Below, in pieces: positions 35,520 through 43,549 of a stretch of 64,000 nt of DNA. The stretch's first letter is position 1. Each line of letters begins with the position of its first letter. The translations under genes and the position numbers were made by a program. The DNA comes from Herbaspirillum sp. ASV7 (lineage in GTDB: Bacteria; Pseudomonadota; Gammaproteobacteria; Burkholderiales; Burkholderiaceae_D), in NCBI RefSeq assembly GCF_016429215.1, contig NZ_JAELUH010000024.1, positions 1-64,000 of the forward strand, written 5' to 3'. The notes beneath the pieces were generated by a model. That model was given only the letters and a program-made list of their open reading frames with translations. It did not search any database and was not told where the DNA came from.

Positions 35520-35641
35520 GCGCGATTGGCAGCCGGCAGGGCGGGACTTCCTTGATTCCTGACAAGGCAAGCGGTGGACGAGCGCGCATAATGGGCAGGA
35601 GATCATATGCTCCGGGATCGTTCACACAGGATGAGGTTGCA

Positions 35642-35941
35642 ATGGATACGCGGGATTACTTTGGAGTTCCTTTGGCCAATGTGCAGGCTGCACAGGCGCA
35701 TCATCACTATGCGAAGCACCTGCGCCTCAATACGCGCGTGCCCACTCGCAGGGAGGTGGCCTCGCTTCCCGCGCACGAGTTGCATCCGCTGCTGCTGGAC
35801 TGGATGACCCGCAGCGCCACCGAGATCATTCCCAGCCGGGTGCAGATCAATGAAGTCCTCGCGGTCTTGCGGGCGCGCGCGGATCAGGCATCGTTGCTGG
35901 AGGTGGTGGAGATGTGCGTCAACTATCTCCAGCAGGATTAA
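35642..35941 (+). CDS. Hypothetical protein, 99 residues
   Basis: I do not recognise this protein. ATG 35642 is chosen because GAGG (35633-35636) lies 5 nt upstream; a longer in-frame start at 35552 has none. It is soluble, with an N-terminal MDTRDYFGVPLANVQAAQAH and a histidine cluster (AHHHYAKHL), and a helical C-terminus. Base composition is like the core genome, and AT-richer DNA begins just after its stop, so it probably marks the last core gene before the accessory block. Confidence 0.7.
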   Translation: MDTRDYFGVPLANVQAAQAHHHYAKHLRLNTRVPTRREVASLPAHELHPLLLDWMTRSATEIIPSRVQINEVLAVLRARADQASLLEVVEMCVNYLQQD

Positions 35942-36119
35942 GTTAGCCAAAAAGAGATAGCCAAAGGGGCATCTTTTCTTCGCGCTCTAATTTCCTGATT
36001 TTAACGATCAGTAAGCTTTGCTATATGATCTGCCAAGGCCAGATGTGATCAGTCTCATTCGGTCGGTTGTTGGTACAGATCTTGCCACAGTATGGTGCTC
36101 CCAATATCGAGGTTAATTT

Positions 36120-37952
36120 GTGATGACGGCTGTAGAAGAAAGAAAAAATCGCTTTACAAAGTACTTCCCGCTATTGCTAGACGCTTTGCGTTCTACTGAC
36201 CCAAATCCGATGCGTCCTGCCGAGGCTATGGCATGGATTCGGGCACACGAATCAGTTGCCGATGAAGACCTGTCTCGACGTATTCAAGGTGGCGGTCAAT
36301 CAATCTTTGAAAATGATTTGCATTGGACTCGTTTCTACCTCGTGAAGGCCGGATTGATTAGCAAGCTAAAGCGAGGATTTTGGAGCTTGTCAGAAGAGGG
36401 GCGCAATACTCACCTGAACGCTGAGCAGACCTGGGATCTCTACGTTCGAATACGCGATGCAAATCGGCTCAACGATGTCACCTCTGAAGACGAGGTATCC
36501 GCGCCTGAAATTAGCAGTGATGCCGATTACGAAAAATCGTATTGGTTCGTCGGAGCAAATTGGGATGAGGGTGACCAGTCACAGCGTTTTCTGAACGAGG
36601 GTATCTGGCAGAACGGCTACTTTGATCAATTCCTGGATCAAGTTCGTAGCATTCGGCCTGGCGATCAGATCGCAATTAAAGCTGCATTTGTCCAGAAACG
36701 TAACTTGCCCTTTGATGTTAAGGGTAAGCCAGTCTCGGTAATGCGAATCAAGGCCACGGGCACTGTTCTAGAGAATTTGGGAGATGGTCGGACGGTTCGG
36801 GTGGCTTGGGATCCAATTATGGCTCCGCGTGACTGGTTCTTTTATACGTACAGAAACACCATTGCACAGGCTGATCCAGAGGCTGAAAATGGGCGCCTGC
36901 TGATCGAATTCGCATTTAAGGGGGCCACTCAAGACTACTTATTGTTCTTGGATCAACCTTATTGGAAAGAAAAATATGGTGGTCATACTCGCGCCATAAG
37001 TACTGACGAAAACGCTGCTGCTGTGTTTGAGGATGAAGAGGTGGCCGAAGAGGTGGTCTCCTCCTATACCATCGATAACATCGTTGAAGAAGGTTGCTTT
37101 CTCTCTCCGGGTGAACTGGCGGAGATACTGCTTCGATGGCGAGCGAAGAAAAATCTAATTCTCCAGGGGCCGCCCGGTACAGGTAAGACTTGGCTTGCCA
37201 AGCGCCTTGGATTTGCGCTCGTCGGTTCGGACGACCTTGATGCCTTACGCTCACGCTTGCGTATCGTGCAATTCCACCCTTCACTCACTTATGAGGATTT
37301 TGTTCGGGGCTGGCGTCCAGCGGGTAACGGTCAGTTGGCTTTGGTGGACGGTATTCTCATGCAAGCTATTCAAGCGGCCGAGAGCGAGCCGGACTTGCCG
37401 TTTGTCCTCGTCATCGAGGAAGTCAATCGCGGCAATCCGGCTCAGATTTTTGGTGAGATGCTGACACTAATGGAGGCCTCGAAACGTCATCGTTCGGAGG
37501 CCATGGAATTAGCCTATCGTAGGGAGCCGGGAGAGCGGATTCATGTTCCCGATAACTTGTATGTTATCGGGACGATGAATGTTGCTGATCGTTCATTGGC
37601 CATTGTCGATCTCGCGCTTCGCCGGCGCTTTGCTTTCGTGGATCTGGAACCGCGCTTTGACACACCATGGTACACATGGTGTTTGAAGTATGGCCTCGAA
37701 GCTTCGTTGATCGATGAAATCAGACTCAGAATCACAGAGCTGAACAGCAAAATTGGGGCGACGGTCTCTCTCGGGCGGCAATTCCTGATAGGGCATTCTT
37801 ATCTGACACCTGATGCGACCGTCGACGATGGTGCAATTTGGCTTCGGGCAAAAATTGAAACGGAGATTGCGCCCTTGCTTGACGAATATTGGTATGACTC
37901 GCCAGAAACAGCACGGGCACTCAAACAAAAGCTTTTGGCGGGCTTAGATTGA
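36120..37952 (+). CDS. mcrB: McrB-type restriction NTPase with EVE-like reader domain
   Basis: This 610-residue protein has three parts. An N-terminal winged helix resembling the Mrr N-terminus covers about 10-95. An EVE/PUA-like domain, likely to read modified bases, covers about 140-285 (SYWFVGANWDEGDQ, IRPGDQIAIKAAF). The McrB AAA+ domain covers about 330-600, with Walker A GPPGTGKT at 350-357, Walker B LVIEE at 430-434 and GTMNVADRS near 485-492, the McrB sensor motif. Start GTG 36120 (or ATG 36123) follows GAGG at 36109-36112. It overlaps mcrC by 4 bp. GTP-driven translocation to cut modified phage DNA is the expected role. Confidence 0.92.
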   Translation: MMTAVEERKNRFTKYFPLLLDALRSTDPNPMRPAEAMAWIRAHESVADEDLSRRIQGGGQSIFENDLHWTRFYLVKAGLISKLKRGFWSLSEEGRNTHLNAEQTWDLYVRIRDANRLNDVTSEDEVSAPEISSDADYEKSYWFVGANWDEGDQSQRFLNEGIWQNGYFDQFLDQVRSIRPGDQIAIKAAFVQKRNLPFDVKGKPVSVMRIKATGTVLENLGDGRTVRVAWDPIMAPRDWFFYTYRNTIAQADPEAENGRLLIEFAFKGATQDYLLFLDQPYWKEKYGGHTRAISTDENAAAVFEDEEVAEEVVSSYTIDNIVEEGCFLSPGELAEILLRWRAKKNLILQGPPGTGKTWLAKRLGFALVGSDDLDALRSRLRIVQFHPSLTYEDFVRGWRPAGNGQLALVDGILMQAIQAAESEPDLPFVLVIEEVNRGNPAQIFGEMLTLMEASKRHRSEAMELAYRREPGERIHVPDNLYVIGTMNVADRSLAIVDLALRRRFAFVDLEPRFDTPWYTWCLKYGLEASLIDEIRLRITELNSKIGATVSLGRQFLIGHSYLTPDATVDDGAIWLRAKIETEIAPLLDEYWYDSPETARALKQKLLAGLD

Positions 37953-39061
37953 GCGAAAGTACGGTTGCCGATAATGCGATGGGGACGCGCATGGTCGGCC
38001 GAATTCCCATCCAAAACTTGTGGTTTCTGATGTTGTACGCATCGGAACTGACGCGTATCAAGGGTGCATTCAATGCCTTCGTCGAAAAAGATTTCACTGA
38101 AATCCCAGATCTGATTGGGAGATTGCTCACCCATGCCGTTGAACAGCGTCTGCGCCGAAATATCTCGCGTGGATATCGATCCCGGTCTCAGAACCTTGCT
38201 CGTGTTAGAGGGCGAATTGACGTACTCAGAACTGAGACGCAGCAGTTGTTATCTCGAGGCGAGGTTTATTGCCGTTTTGAGGAACTGACAACCGATACTC
38301 CACGAAACCGCTTGATACGCGCCGCTCTCGATATGCTGGCACGCTTGGTCGGCAATCGCGATTTGAGTCAGCGATGCCGCTCTCTCGCGGCTACACTTGG
38401 GCGTTCTGGAGTGTCCGGCAATAGGCCGTCTTCAACCGATCTATTGCAAGACAGAATCAGTCGGAATGATGACCAAGATCGCCTCATGGTTGCCTTAGCG
38501 AAATTGGCGTTTGATTTGGTTCTGCCGACAGAAGAAGTTGGTACGACAGCAATGGTCTCTCCTGAGCGCAGAGAGACTTGGGTACGGCATCTGTTCGAGA
38601 AAGCAGTGCTAGGTTTTGCGCGAGTTGAACTTGAACCAAGCGGATTTTACGTACGTGGCGGGATGCGTCTGAATTGGCAGCTATCGGCCCAGAGCGATGG
38701 CATTGCGAATATTTTCCCTGGAATGGTTACGGATATCGTCATCGACGATCCGAGCGCAAGCCGGCGGCTTGTTATTGACACTAAGTTTACTTCCGTTCTT
38801 GGTGCTAATCGTTTTGGTGGAGAGGTTCTAAAAAGCGCATACATTTATCAAATGTATGCCTATTTGCGTTCGCAGGAGGGGCGTGGGGACCTGTGGGAGC
38901 GAGCATCTGCTTTGTTCGTTCATCCTGCAGTCAACGCTCGTATCCGTGAGGCTGGCAGGATTCAGGGGCACGTTATTGCATTTTCTACTGTAGATCTTTG
39001 TCAGGACGCGTCAACGATCCGGGTGGAGCTCCGAGATATATTGCTGAGCGCAGTTTCATAG
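37949..39061 (+). CDS. mcrC: McrC-type restriction endonuclease subunit
   Basis: This 370-residue partner of McrB has an N-terminal interaction region (PIQNLWFLMLYASEL) and a C-terminal PD-(D/E)xK nuclease. The nuclease is visible as GMVTDIVIDD, then RRLVIDTKFT, and YQMYAYLRSQ. Start TTG 37949 overlaps the mcrB stop (TTGA); an internal ATG at 37979 is the alternative. All nuclease residues look intact, so the pair should be active. Composition is less GC-rich than the core genes. Confidence 0.92.
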   Translation: MSESTVADNAMGTRMVGRIPIQNLWFLMLYASELTRIKGAFNAFVEKDFTEIPDLIGRLLTHAVEQRLRRNISRGYRSRSQNLARVRGRIDVLRTETQQLLSRGEVYCRFEELTTDTPRNRLIRAALDMLARLVGNRDLSQRCRSLAATLGRSGVSGNRPSSTDLLQDRISRNDDQDRLMVALAKLAFDLVLPTEEVGTTAMVSPERRETWVRHLFEKAVLGFARVELEPSGFYVRGGMRLNWQLSAQSDGIANIFPGMVTDIVIDDPSASRRLVIDTKFTSVLGANRFGGEVLKSAYIYQMYAYLRSQEGRGDLWERASALFVHPAVNARIREAGRIQGHVIAFSTVDLCQDASTIRVELRDILLSAVS

Positions 39062-39112
39062 GCTTTTTTGCCGATGGACATACTAATATGACTGTTAGGG
39101 GGGGCCAAAACA

Positions 39113-39149
39113 AAAAGCCCGTTGTCTCTTGCGAGAACAACGGGCTTTT
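39113..39149 (+). terminator. Terminator after mcrBC
   Basis: AAAAGCCCGTTGT (39113-39125) pairs with ACAACGGGCTTTT (39137-39149). The flanking A and T runs make it bidirectional. Confidence 0.85.
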
Positions 39150-39196
39150 CGGACGACGCCGCATACACATGAGATGTCCATGCAGCGACGGGTATC

Positions 39197-39209
39197 TGGT
39201 GGGATAGGT
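39197..39209. other. Possible left attachment-site remnant
   Basis: TGGTGGGATAGGT matches the plus-strand copy of the tRNA-Met 3' end (TGGTGGTGATAGGT at 45672-45685) except for one missing T, in the same orientation. About 60 bp inside it are ATTCCCC repeats 12 bp apart (39272 and 39284). These mirror TGCCCCC repeats, also 12 bp apart, beside the integrase (45541 and 45553). The match is short and could be chance. Confidence 0.35.
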
Positions 39210-39300
39210 TCCCTCGAATTGCTTTTATAACTGATTGAATTTAAATTGGAAATATTTTCTTGCATCGAGAAATTCCCCCAAAAATTCCCCTAAAAACTAA

Positions 39301-39537
39301 CCGGTTTCCAATTTAAAGTCGGCTGGTCGAATTCCGGAATTTGAAGCGAGGAGGATTTTTTTTTGTTGCATTTTTGTGACGTATGACCGCGTCCGGGTAT
39401 TCGACGAGCTAAGCGTGGGGCAATCTGAGAGGATCCTGATCTTAGGAAATCTCGAACTAGACAAACTCGCTGACGGGGGAGTGCTGCGAGCTAAAATGTC
39501 CACCATCGGCCAGAATCGGCCGTCTGAAATAAAGTAA
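39301..39537 (+). pseudogene. Possible gene remnant upstream of the secreted orphan
   Basis: One frame is open from the stop at 39298-39300 to TAA 39535-39537. Its last 54 codons (from GTG 39376) read like a real protein tail, for example YDRVRVFDELSVGQSERILI and LELDKLADGGVLRAK. The part before GTG 39376 is T-rich and unconvincing, with nine T at 39356-39364 behind an unused AGGAGG. No ATG is present. It may be the 3' end of a gene truncated on integration. The family is not recognised. Confidence 0.3.
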
Positions 39538-39557
39538 ACCCGGGTGGGGAGGGGGCA

Positions 39558-39911
39558 ATGAGATTCTTACGTCTTTCTTTATTGGCGTTGACGTTACTTT
39601 ACGTGCCTGTTACGAAAGCAGATCTAGCAGATAACTTGAGTAAGCTAGTGGGTTATATGATCCTTGATACTAAGACAATCAAAGGATGGTATGACGACGA
39701 TGGAAAAGCTAACGGTTCATTTGAGGGATGCAACCATGGCAGAGTAATCGTCTTTGACGATGGTAAAGTCCTTACTTGTTCCCAGTATGGCTATCAGTAT
39801 GCCTACAGACCGAGCGCTGTAATTCTCGTGAAGCCAATCACTTATCAAAATTCAACCATCTATGACTACAAGATGGTCGTTGAGGATGAAATTTACGATA
39901 TGCGCCGCTAA
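39558..39911 (+). CDS. Small secreted protein of unknown function
   Basis: This 117-residue protein has a good signal peptide (MRFLRLSLLALTLLYVPVTKA) and a mature part of about 95 residues with two cysteines (EGCNHG, LTCSQYG), which could form a periplasmic disulfide. A strong GGAGGGGG ribosome site precedes ATG 39558. Tyr and Asp are frequent. I do not recognise a family. It is the first gene of the island cargo, on the same strand as the AbiV-like gene 83 bp further on, and is AT-rich relative to the chromosome. Confidence 0.7.
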   Translation: MRFLRLSLLALTLLYVPVTKADLADNLSKLVGYMILDTKTIKGWYDDDGKANGSFEGCNHGRVIVFDDGKVLTCSQYGYQYAYRPSAVILVKPITYQNSTIYDYKMVVEDEIYDMRR

Positions 39912-39994
39912 GTGGACATCCAAAATGTTTTTGTAGATCTTAGGCGGGTGCAAGAGGTAATGGCGGAAAGTTAGGTTCTGATATTGGGGTATCA

Positions 39995-40657
39995 ATGAGG
40001 AAGCAAGACGGCATCTCCAAATATAAGCTGAATAAAATTGCGGTGGAGTCTTTGAAAAACGCAATTCGACTTCATTTCGACGCTATCTTTTTATACGAAA
40101 ACGGATCTTTCCCCAGTGCCCTCCAGCTTTCAGTTTTAGCAATCGAGGAATTTTCTAAAGCCAATTGGGTAGATCACTACATTTGGTCTTCAGAAGTAAA
40201 TGAAGGCTATCCGGATGCTGAGTTTGAGCAACGATGGCTGAAGCTCCTTTATTTGCATCCACAAAAGCAATGGAATTTTGTGGCGAGAGACATAGAAAGC
40301 TACTCTCCGAAATTCATTTCCCTCGTTCAAAGCAGGAAGCTTGAGGAAAAAAAACAAGACGCAGTATACGTAGGCCTAGCTCGTTCAAAGGGAAAAGTCG
40401 ATATAGATAGTCGTATATCAACACCGGCTCGGATTAAGCAAAAAGATGCGAAGCAGATCATTTCCATAGTTAATGTCGAACTGCTACGTATTTGTGCAAG
40501 GATCGAAGAGGATGATTTCTTTTTCGAGGGGGGCAAAGGTATGGATGAAGTTTTTGATTACGAAATCTATAAACACCTGCTCAAGTGGCCACACAAGAGC
40601 GGCACCAAAAATAACGGCTGGCAAAAAAAGAACCTCAAAACCTTGAGGGGCAGATAG
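39995..40657 (+). CDS. AbiV-like HEPN-fold abortive infection protein
   Basis: This 220-residue soluble protein has an N-terminal all-helical region resembling the AbiV/HEPN family: AIRLHFDAIFLYENGSFPSA, then LQLSVLAIEEFSKANWVD at about 45-62, and RKLEEKKQDAVYVGLARSKG in the middle. The length is right for AbiV (about 200). AbiV proteins stop phage propagation by shutting down translation in infected cells. The assignment rests on pattern resemblance, not on a search, and canonical HEPN RxxxxH residues are not evident. Its island position near McrBC supports defence. Confidence 0.6.
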   Translation: MRKQDGISKYKLNKIAVESLKNAIRLHFDAIFLYENGSFPSALQLSVLAIEEFSKANWVDHYIWSSEVNEGYPDAEFEQRWLKLLYLHPQKQWNFVARDIESYSPKFISLVQSRKLEEKKQDAVYVGLARSKGKVDIDSRISTPARIKQKDAKQIISIVNVELLRICARIEEDDFFFEGGKGMDEVFDYEIYKHLLKWPHKSGTKNNGWQKKNLKTLRGR

Positions 40658-40969
40658 CCGACAACTCCCGCCCCCTACTCAATCAGTCTTTCAGCTAGAT
40701 TTTTTGGATGCATAGCCGGATTCGCATCTGGATACTTCCAATGTTTCTGTGGGCCAGGATGTTCGCAGTCTGCCAATACGGTCTTCTTACTCTTCACCCT
40801 ATTTGATAGTCGTCGCGCTGTCCAGCTCGGTCCGGCTTGTGTGCCGAACTCAAGCCGAACTGTTTGTGCGCATGCCTCCGAAAAACGCAATGTATAAGGT
40901 TGCGTCAAATATGTCGGAATTTAATGAACGCAACCCCATTCAGGGGGCTCAACTTTTCTAGGACTTTGC
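40658..40969. other. Intergenic stretch, no convincing gene
   Basis: This 312-bp gap between converging genes holds an inverted repeat, GGTTGCGT (40898-40905) with ACGCAACC (40928-40935). Two overlapping ORFs of 70 and 77 codons on opposite strands have no good ribosome site, and I do not call them. Confidence 0.5.
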
Positions 40970-41449
40970 TTAATCCCACTTGAGGTTTGATACGTCAAAT
41001 TTAAATTGTTTGTCGCCGCTGTTGTAAAAGCGAGCCTCGATAATTAGCTGTTTTGCTTTCTTCAATTTGGAGAGAAATTTCGATTCGCCATTTACGAAGA
41101 TAACATCAGAAGATCCACTGGAGGCGCTTGAAGCCGTCCATTTCTCTATTTTTCCATCATCAAATTTGACCGAAAATTGGCACCCCATGAAGCAATCGAA
41201 TTGCCCCTTGTAAATGGATAGGAGGATTTTAAAGCCGTCTGACGGGCGCTTACGTAAAACGATTTGTAGATCGGAGCCCCCAGAGTAAGGGAAAGAAAAA
41301 TCGACTTTATTGGCGCTGTCGATGCTTGCAAATTTGGACTTTGTTCCCCTCATTTCGTCCGCGCTCTCCCGATATTCCCAGCCGGCAAATGCATGTTGTG
41401 ATGCTACGATTAAAGTTGCGGCAAGCGTAATTTTCTTCAGTAGATCCAT
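40970..41449 (-). CDS. Secreted protein of unknown function, 159 residues
   Basis: A signal peptide (MDLLKKITLAATLIVASQHAFA) precedes a beta-rich mature domain beginning GWEYRESADEMRG. Further features are NKVDFSFPYSGGSDLQIVLR, a Cys pair (FDCFMGCQFSVKFDDG) and a C-terminal FKFDVSNLKWD. The pattern recalls small orphan proteins carried by prophages and integrative elements that bear a hydrophobic leader. Its function is unknown. It points toward the AbiV-like gene and is AT-rich. Confidence 0.7.
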   Translation of the reverse strand: MDLLKKITLAATLIVASQHAFAGWEYRESADEMRGTKSKFASIDSANKVDFSFPYSGGSDLQIVLRKRPSDGFKILLSIYKGQFDCFMGCQFSVKFDDGKIEKWTASSASSGSSDVIFVNGESKFLSKLKKAKQLIIEARFYNSGDKQFKFDVSNLKWD

Positions 41450-41553
41450 GTTTTGAATTATTTATGGTGAATGGCGGTTTCCGAGAGGGAAATTAGCTCA
41501 GCATTTCCCCTGCTGCATATTCTACCGACTACTTTACTAAAAATTAACTTCTG

Positions 41554-41718
41554 CTATTGAATCAAATAGCACTCGCCATCTCCGCGACATGTGGAAATAG
41601 CGACGGTTCTTCTTCCCGCTACGTGCCCAAAATGGGTAACAGCAAACCCAGAGTCAACGGATTGCTCGATAGTCATTGCGTCCAGAATTTCGCAGAACTG
41701 CTCTAGGGTGATGGGCAT
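41554..41718 (-). CDS. Small protein, 54 residues
   Basis: The minus-strand ORF starts ATG 41718 with GGAG 5 nt upstream (AAAGGAGTTCACATG) and ends TAG 41554. It encodes a soluble acidic N-terminus (MPITLEQFCEILDAMTIEQS) and a possibly metal-binding C-terminus (HFGHVAG, then STCRGDGECYLIQ). The good ribosome site and protein-like composition support it. It is too short for family assignment. It lies upstream of the 159-residue secreted-protein gene on the same strand, 104 bp away. Confidence 0.55.
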   Translation of the reverse strand: MPITLEQFCEILDAMTIEQSVDSGFAVTHFGHVAGRRTVAISTCRGDGECYLIQ

Positions 41719-41787
41719 GTGAACTCCTTTATTTCTTGCGCGTTGGTTAAGCGTTTTCCGTCATGTGGAAGCCGGGACCGGTTTCCT

Positions 41788-41910
41788 AGGGGTGACACCA
41801 GAATGAATTGAGGGGGTGACAGTCATCCTTGGGGAAATCGGGAAAAGTCATCTGCTTTTTGTCACCCCTCTTGCGCCTTGCTGCGCAAGGCTCTGAGGGG
41901 GTGACAAAAA
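41788..41910. repeat. Iteron-like GGGGTGACA repeats with a large hairpin
   Basis: The motif GGGGTGACA occurs three times direct (41789-41797, 41813-41821 and 41897-41905) and once inverted (41860-41868). The last two form a stem of about 15 bp, TTTTTGTCACCCCTC (41856-41870) with GAGGGGGTGACAAAAA (41895-41910). A smaller perfect stem, GCCTTG/CAAGGC (41875-41880 and 41886-41891), sits in its loop. It lies just past the end of the element's minus-strand operon. A replication origin, excision accessory site or regulator-binding array are all possible. Confidence 0.6.
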
Positions 41911-41931
41911 CAATCGGAAACTTCGTTTCCG
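41906..41931 (-). terminator. Terminator of the AlpA operon
   Basis: CGGAAAC (41915-41921) pairs with GTTTCCG (41925-41931). On the minus strand the stem is followed by ATTGTTTTT. It lies 14 bp after the last gene of the operon. Confidence 0.7.
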
Positions 41932-41944
41932 AAAAGGAGATGCG

Positions 41945-42736
41945 TTATGCCATTTCATCTCCTTTTTTCATCTCTGCGTATTTGATTGAATCCGCCATTT
42001 TCGCGAGCTGGTTGGCTATACATTGACGACTGATTTTTTCGCCGGTTAATTGTTCATACCGGAGTGCGAGACCCGCCAGACTGGCTTCTCTGTCCATTCG
42101 ATAGCACTTCCAAATATCATGTCGGCGACGGAGAGTATTTTGCAAATCGGAAAGGGAATAGGACGAGGTGATTTTCACCTTGGCGAGATTCTCTTCCAGA
42201 TGCTGCAATACAACCTTGCTCAGTCTTCGTGTCTCTTCCTTTTGCTTCGCTACAGGAGCTGATTGGAGAAACATGCACTCATGCTGTTGGCGTAATGTGA
42301 GGCTGAGAGAGGCGACCATTTTCCAGTAAGGCCGCCGTCCGGCATAAAACATGTATTCCGCTTCGGCATGAAAGGTCTTTGGACTGCCGCGTAGTAACGC
42401 TGCACTGCGACGGTAGCGCACTACCTTTGCATGATCCGGATAGGTCCAGCGCAGCCAGTCAATGTCATAAAGGAAGAGGTCGAATTTCTGGTTAACGTTC
42501 TGCGATGTAGAGATTTGCTGCTCATGTCTAAAAATCGGTGGGACACCTTCCCGAGTCAGCGCCTGTGCCAAGAGGAATGCCGCTACGCGCTTGCCGGTAG
42601 AAAATGCTTTTTGATAAGCAATGAGCTGGGCATCCCTGCTTAGTTCAGATATCCTATTTTTAGCTTCTTGGACCTGACATGCGGCACGCTCCAATATCGG
42701 CTCAAGCGGCTGGAATTCCGCAATTGTCTCGCTCAT
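41945..42736 (-). CDS. Element-encoded protein of unknown function, 263 residues
   Basis: ATG 42736 overlaps the stop of the upstream gene (ATGA). The protein is soluble and mostly helical, rich in Arg, Lys and Gln. Recognisable stretches are GKRVAAFLLAQALTREG, FDLFLYDIDWLRWTYPDHAK and AEAEYMFYAGRRPYWKMVAS. The C-terminal LRYEQLTGEKISRQCIANQL could be a helix-turn-helix. The position after AlpA and next to iteron-like repeats would suit a replication or maintenance protein, but no known initiator motif is seen, so no function is assigned. Confidence 0.75.
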   Translation of the reverse strand: MSETIAEFQPLEPILERAACQVQEAKNRISELSRDAQLIAYQKAFSTGKRVAAFLLAQALTREGVPPIFRHEQQISTSQNVNQKFDLFLYDIDWLRWTYPDHAKVVRYRRSAALLRGSPKTFHAEAEYMFYAGRRPYWKMVASLSLTLRQQHECMFLQSAPVAKQKEETRRLSKVVLQHLEENLAKVKITSSYSLSDLQNTLRRRHDIWKCYRMDREASLAGLALRYEQLTGEKISRQCIANQLAKMADSIKYAEMKKGDEMA

Positions 42737-43059
42737 TCGATGGGCTCGATAGGTTCGCTGAGACCGTCCATAAATCGGCACAAATCGGCCCCCAGCGTCA
42801 CATACTCAGGCGCGATTCTGCTAATCGTTTCAAGGATAGGCTCTGCGCAGTTTTCCCCAAGGCGTAGTCTTCCGATGAACTGTGACGATTCAAGGGAGCC
42901 GAATGGAAATTCATGCAGAAACGCTTGCGCCTCTCTCAGTTCGCCGATATGAGTAACGCTTGCGAGAATGGTTTGGGTCGTTACGTCAGCAATGGCCGCG
43001 AGATAGTTGACCAACCCCATCTGTTCGATTGAAAGGTCGGAAAAAGTAATTTTCTTCAT
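42733..43059 (-). CDS. Element-encoded small protein, 108 residues
   Basis: Start ATG 43059 gives MKKITFSDLSIEQMGLVNYL; longer in-frame starts are unlikely. The protein is acidic and helical and ends EPIEPIE. It has no signal or membrane segment. It overlaps the next gene by 4 bp, so the two products are made together. Family not recognised. Confidence 0.65.
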   Translation of the reverse strand: MKKITFSDLSIEQMGLVNYLAAIADVTTQTILASVTHIGELREAQAFLHEFPFGSLESSQFIGRLRLGENCAEPILETISRIAPEYVTLGADLCRFMDGLSEPIEPIE

Positions 43060-43109
43060 GGCGTTTTTTTCCGCGAAAGATATCCCCAGCAAGCGCCGGG
43101 GATATATTG

Positions 43110-43355
43110 TTAGTCTCGGGATGTGAAGAGGTGGGGATGGCCCGGCGTGTGATTCATAATGCAAAGGAACGGCTGGGCCGTCTTTCCATCTGCCGAATGA
43201 ACTTTGTTGCGGTAGCCGGCAATTACAGTAAAGGTCCCGAACATATCTGTTCGTTCGGTGATCTTTGCTCCCGCAAGTTCTTCTTCAAGCTCGTCGTCGT
43301 TGATCGGGAAGTAGCCATCTCCGATGATCGGATGCCAGGCGCGACGCGGCGTCAT
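43110..43355 (-). CDS. Element-encoded small protein, 81 residues
   Basis: It starts inside the AlpA stop (4-bp overlap at 43352-43355). It has a hydrophilic N-terminus (MTPRRAWHPIIGDGYFPIND) followed by an acidic stretch (DDELEEELAG) and a beta-like C-terminus with several His. No family is recognised. The overlap with alpA supports it as a real gene. Confidence 0.6.
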   Translation of the reverse strand: MTPRRAWHPIIGDGYFPINDDELEEELAGAKITERTDMFGTFTVIAGYRNKVHSADGKTAQPFLCIMNHTPGHPHLFTSRD

Positions 43356-43549
43356 GTGCCCACCTTTTGGATCAGCGCTGAAATATCTTCTTCACGCCAT
43401 GCAGTTACGCGCTGAGAGATCTTGATGCCTGCCGGATAGAGACCGCTTTTAACTCCCGCCCACCATGTGGACCTGCTAACTGGAAATCTCTGCAAGACTT
43501 CTGGAAGGCGAAGATATCTCTTCGTGTGAAGCAACTCTGTTTGGGGCAC
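43352..43549 (-). CDS. AlpA-family transcriptional regulator
   Basis: This 65-residue MerR-like helix-turn-helix protein reads YLRLPEVLQRFPVSRSTWWA, GVKSGLYPAGIKISQRVTAW and REEDI. It fits the AlpA/phage-Cox-like family that controls integrase expression and excision in integrative elements and P4-like satellites. It heads the operon 43549-41945 and lies near the integrase gene, as usual. Confidence 0.9.
   Translation of the reverse strand: MPQTELLHTKRYLRLPEVLQRFPVSRSTWWAGVKSGLYPAGIKISQRVTAWREEDISALIQKVGT

Noticed and set aside
39297-39506. 69-codon minus-strand ORF
   Set aside because: It is antisense to the protein-like plus-strand tail and has serine-rich, complement-like composition.
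40675-40961. Overlapping 77- and 70-codon ORFs on opposite strands
   Set aside because: Neither has a ribosome site, and the gap also holds an inverted repeat. Not enough to call a gene.
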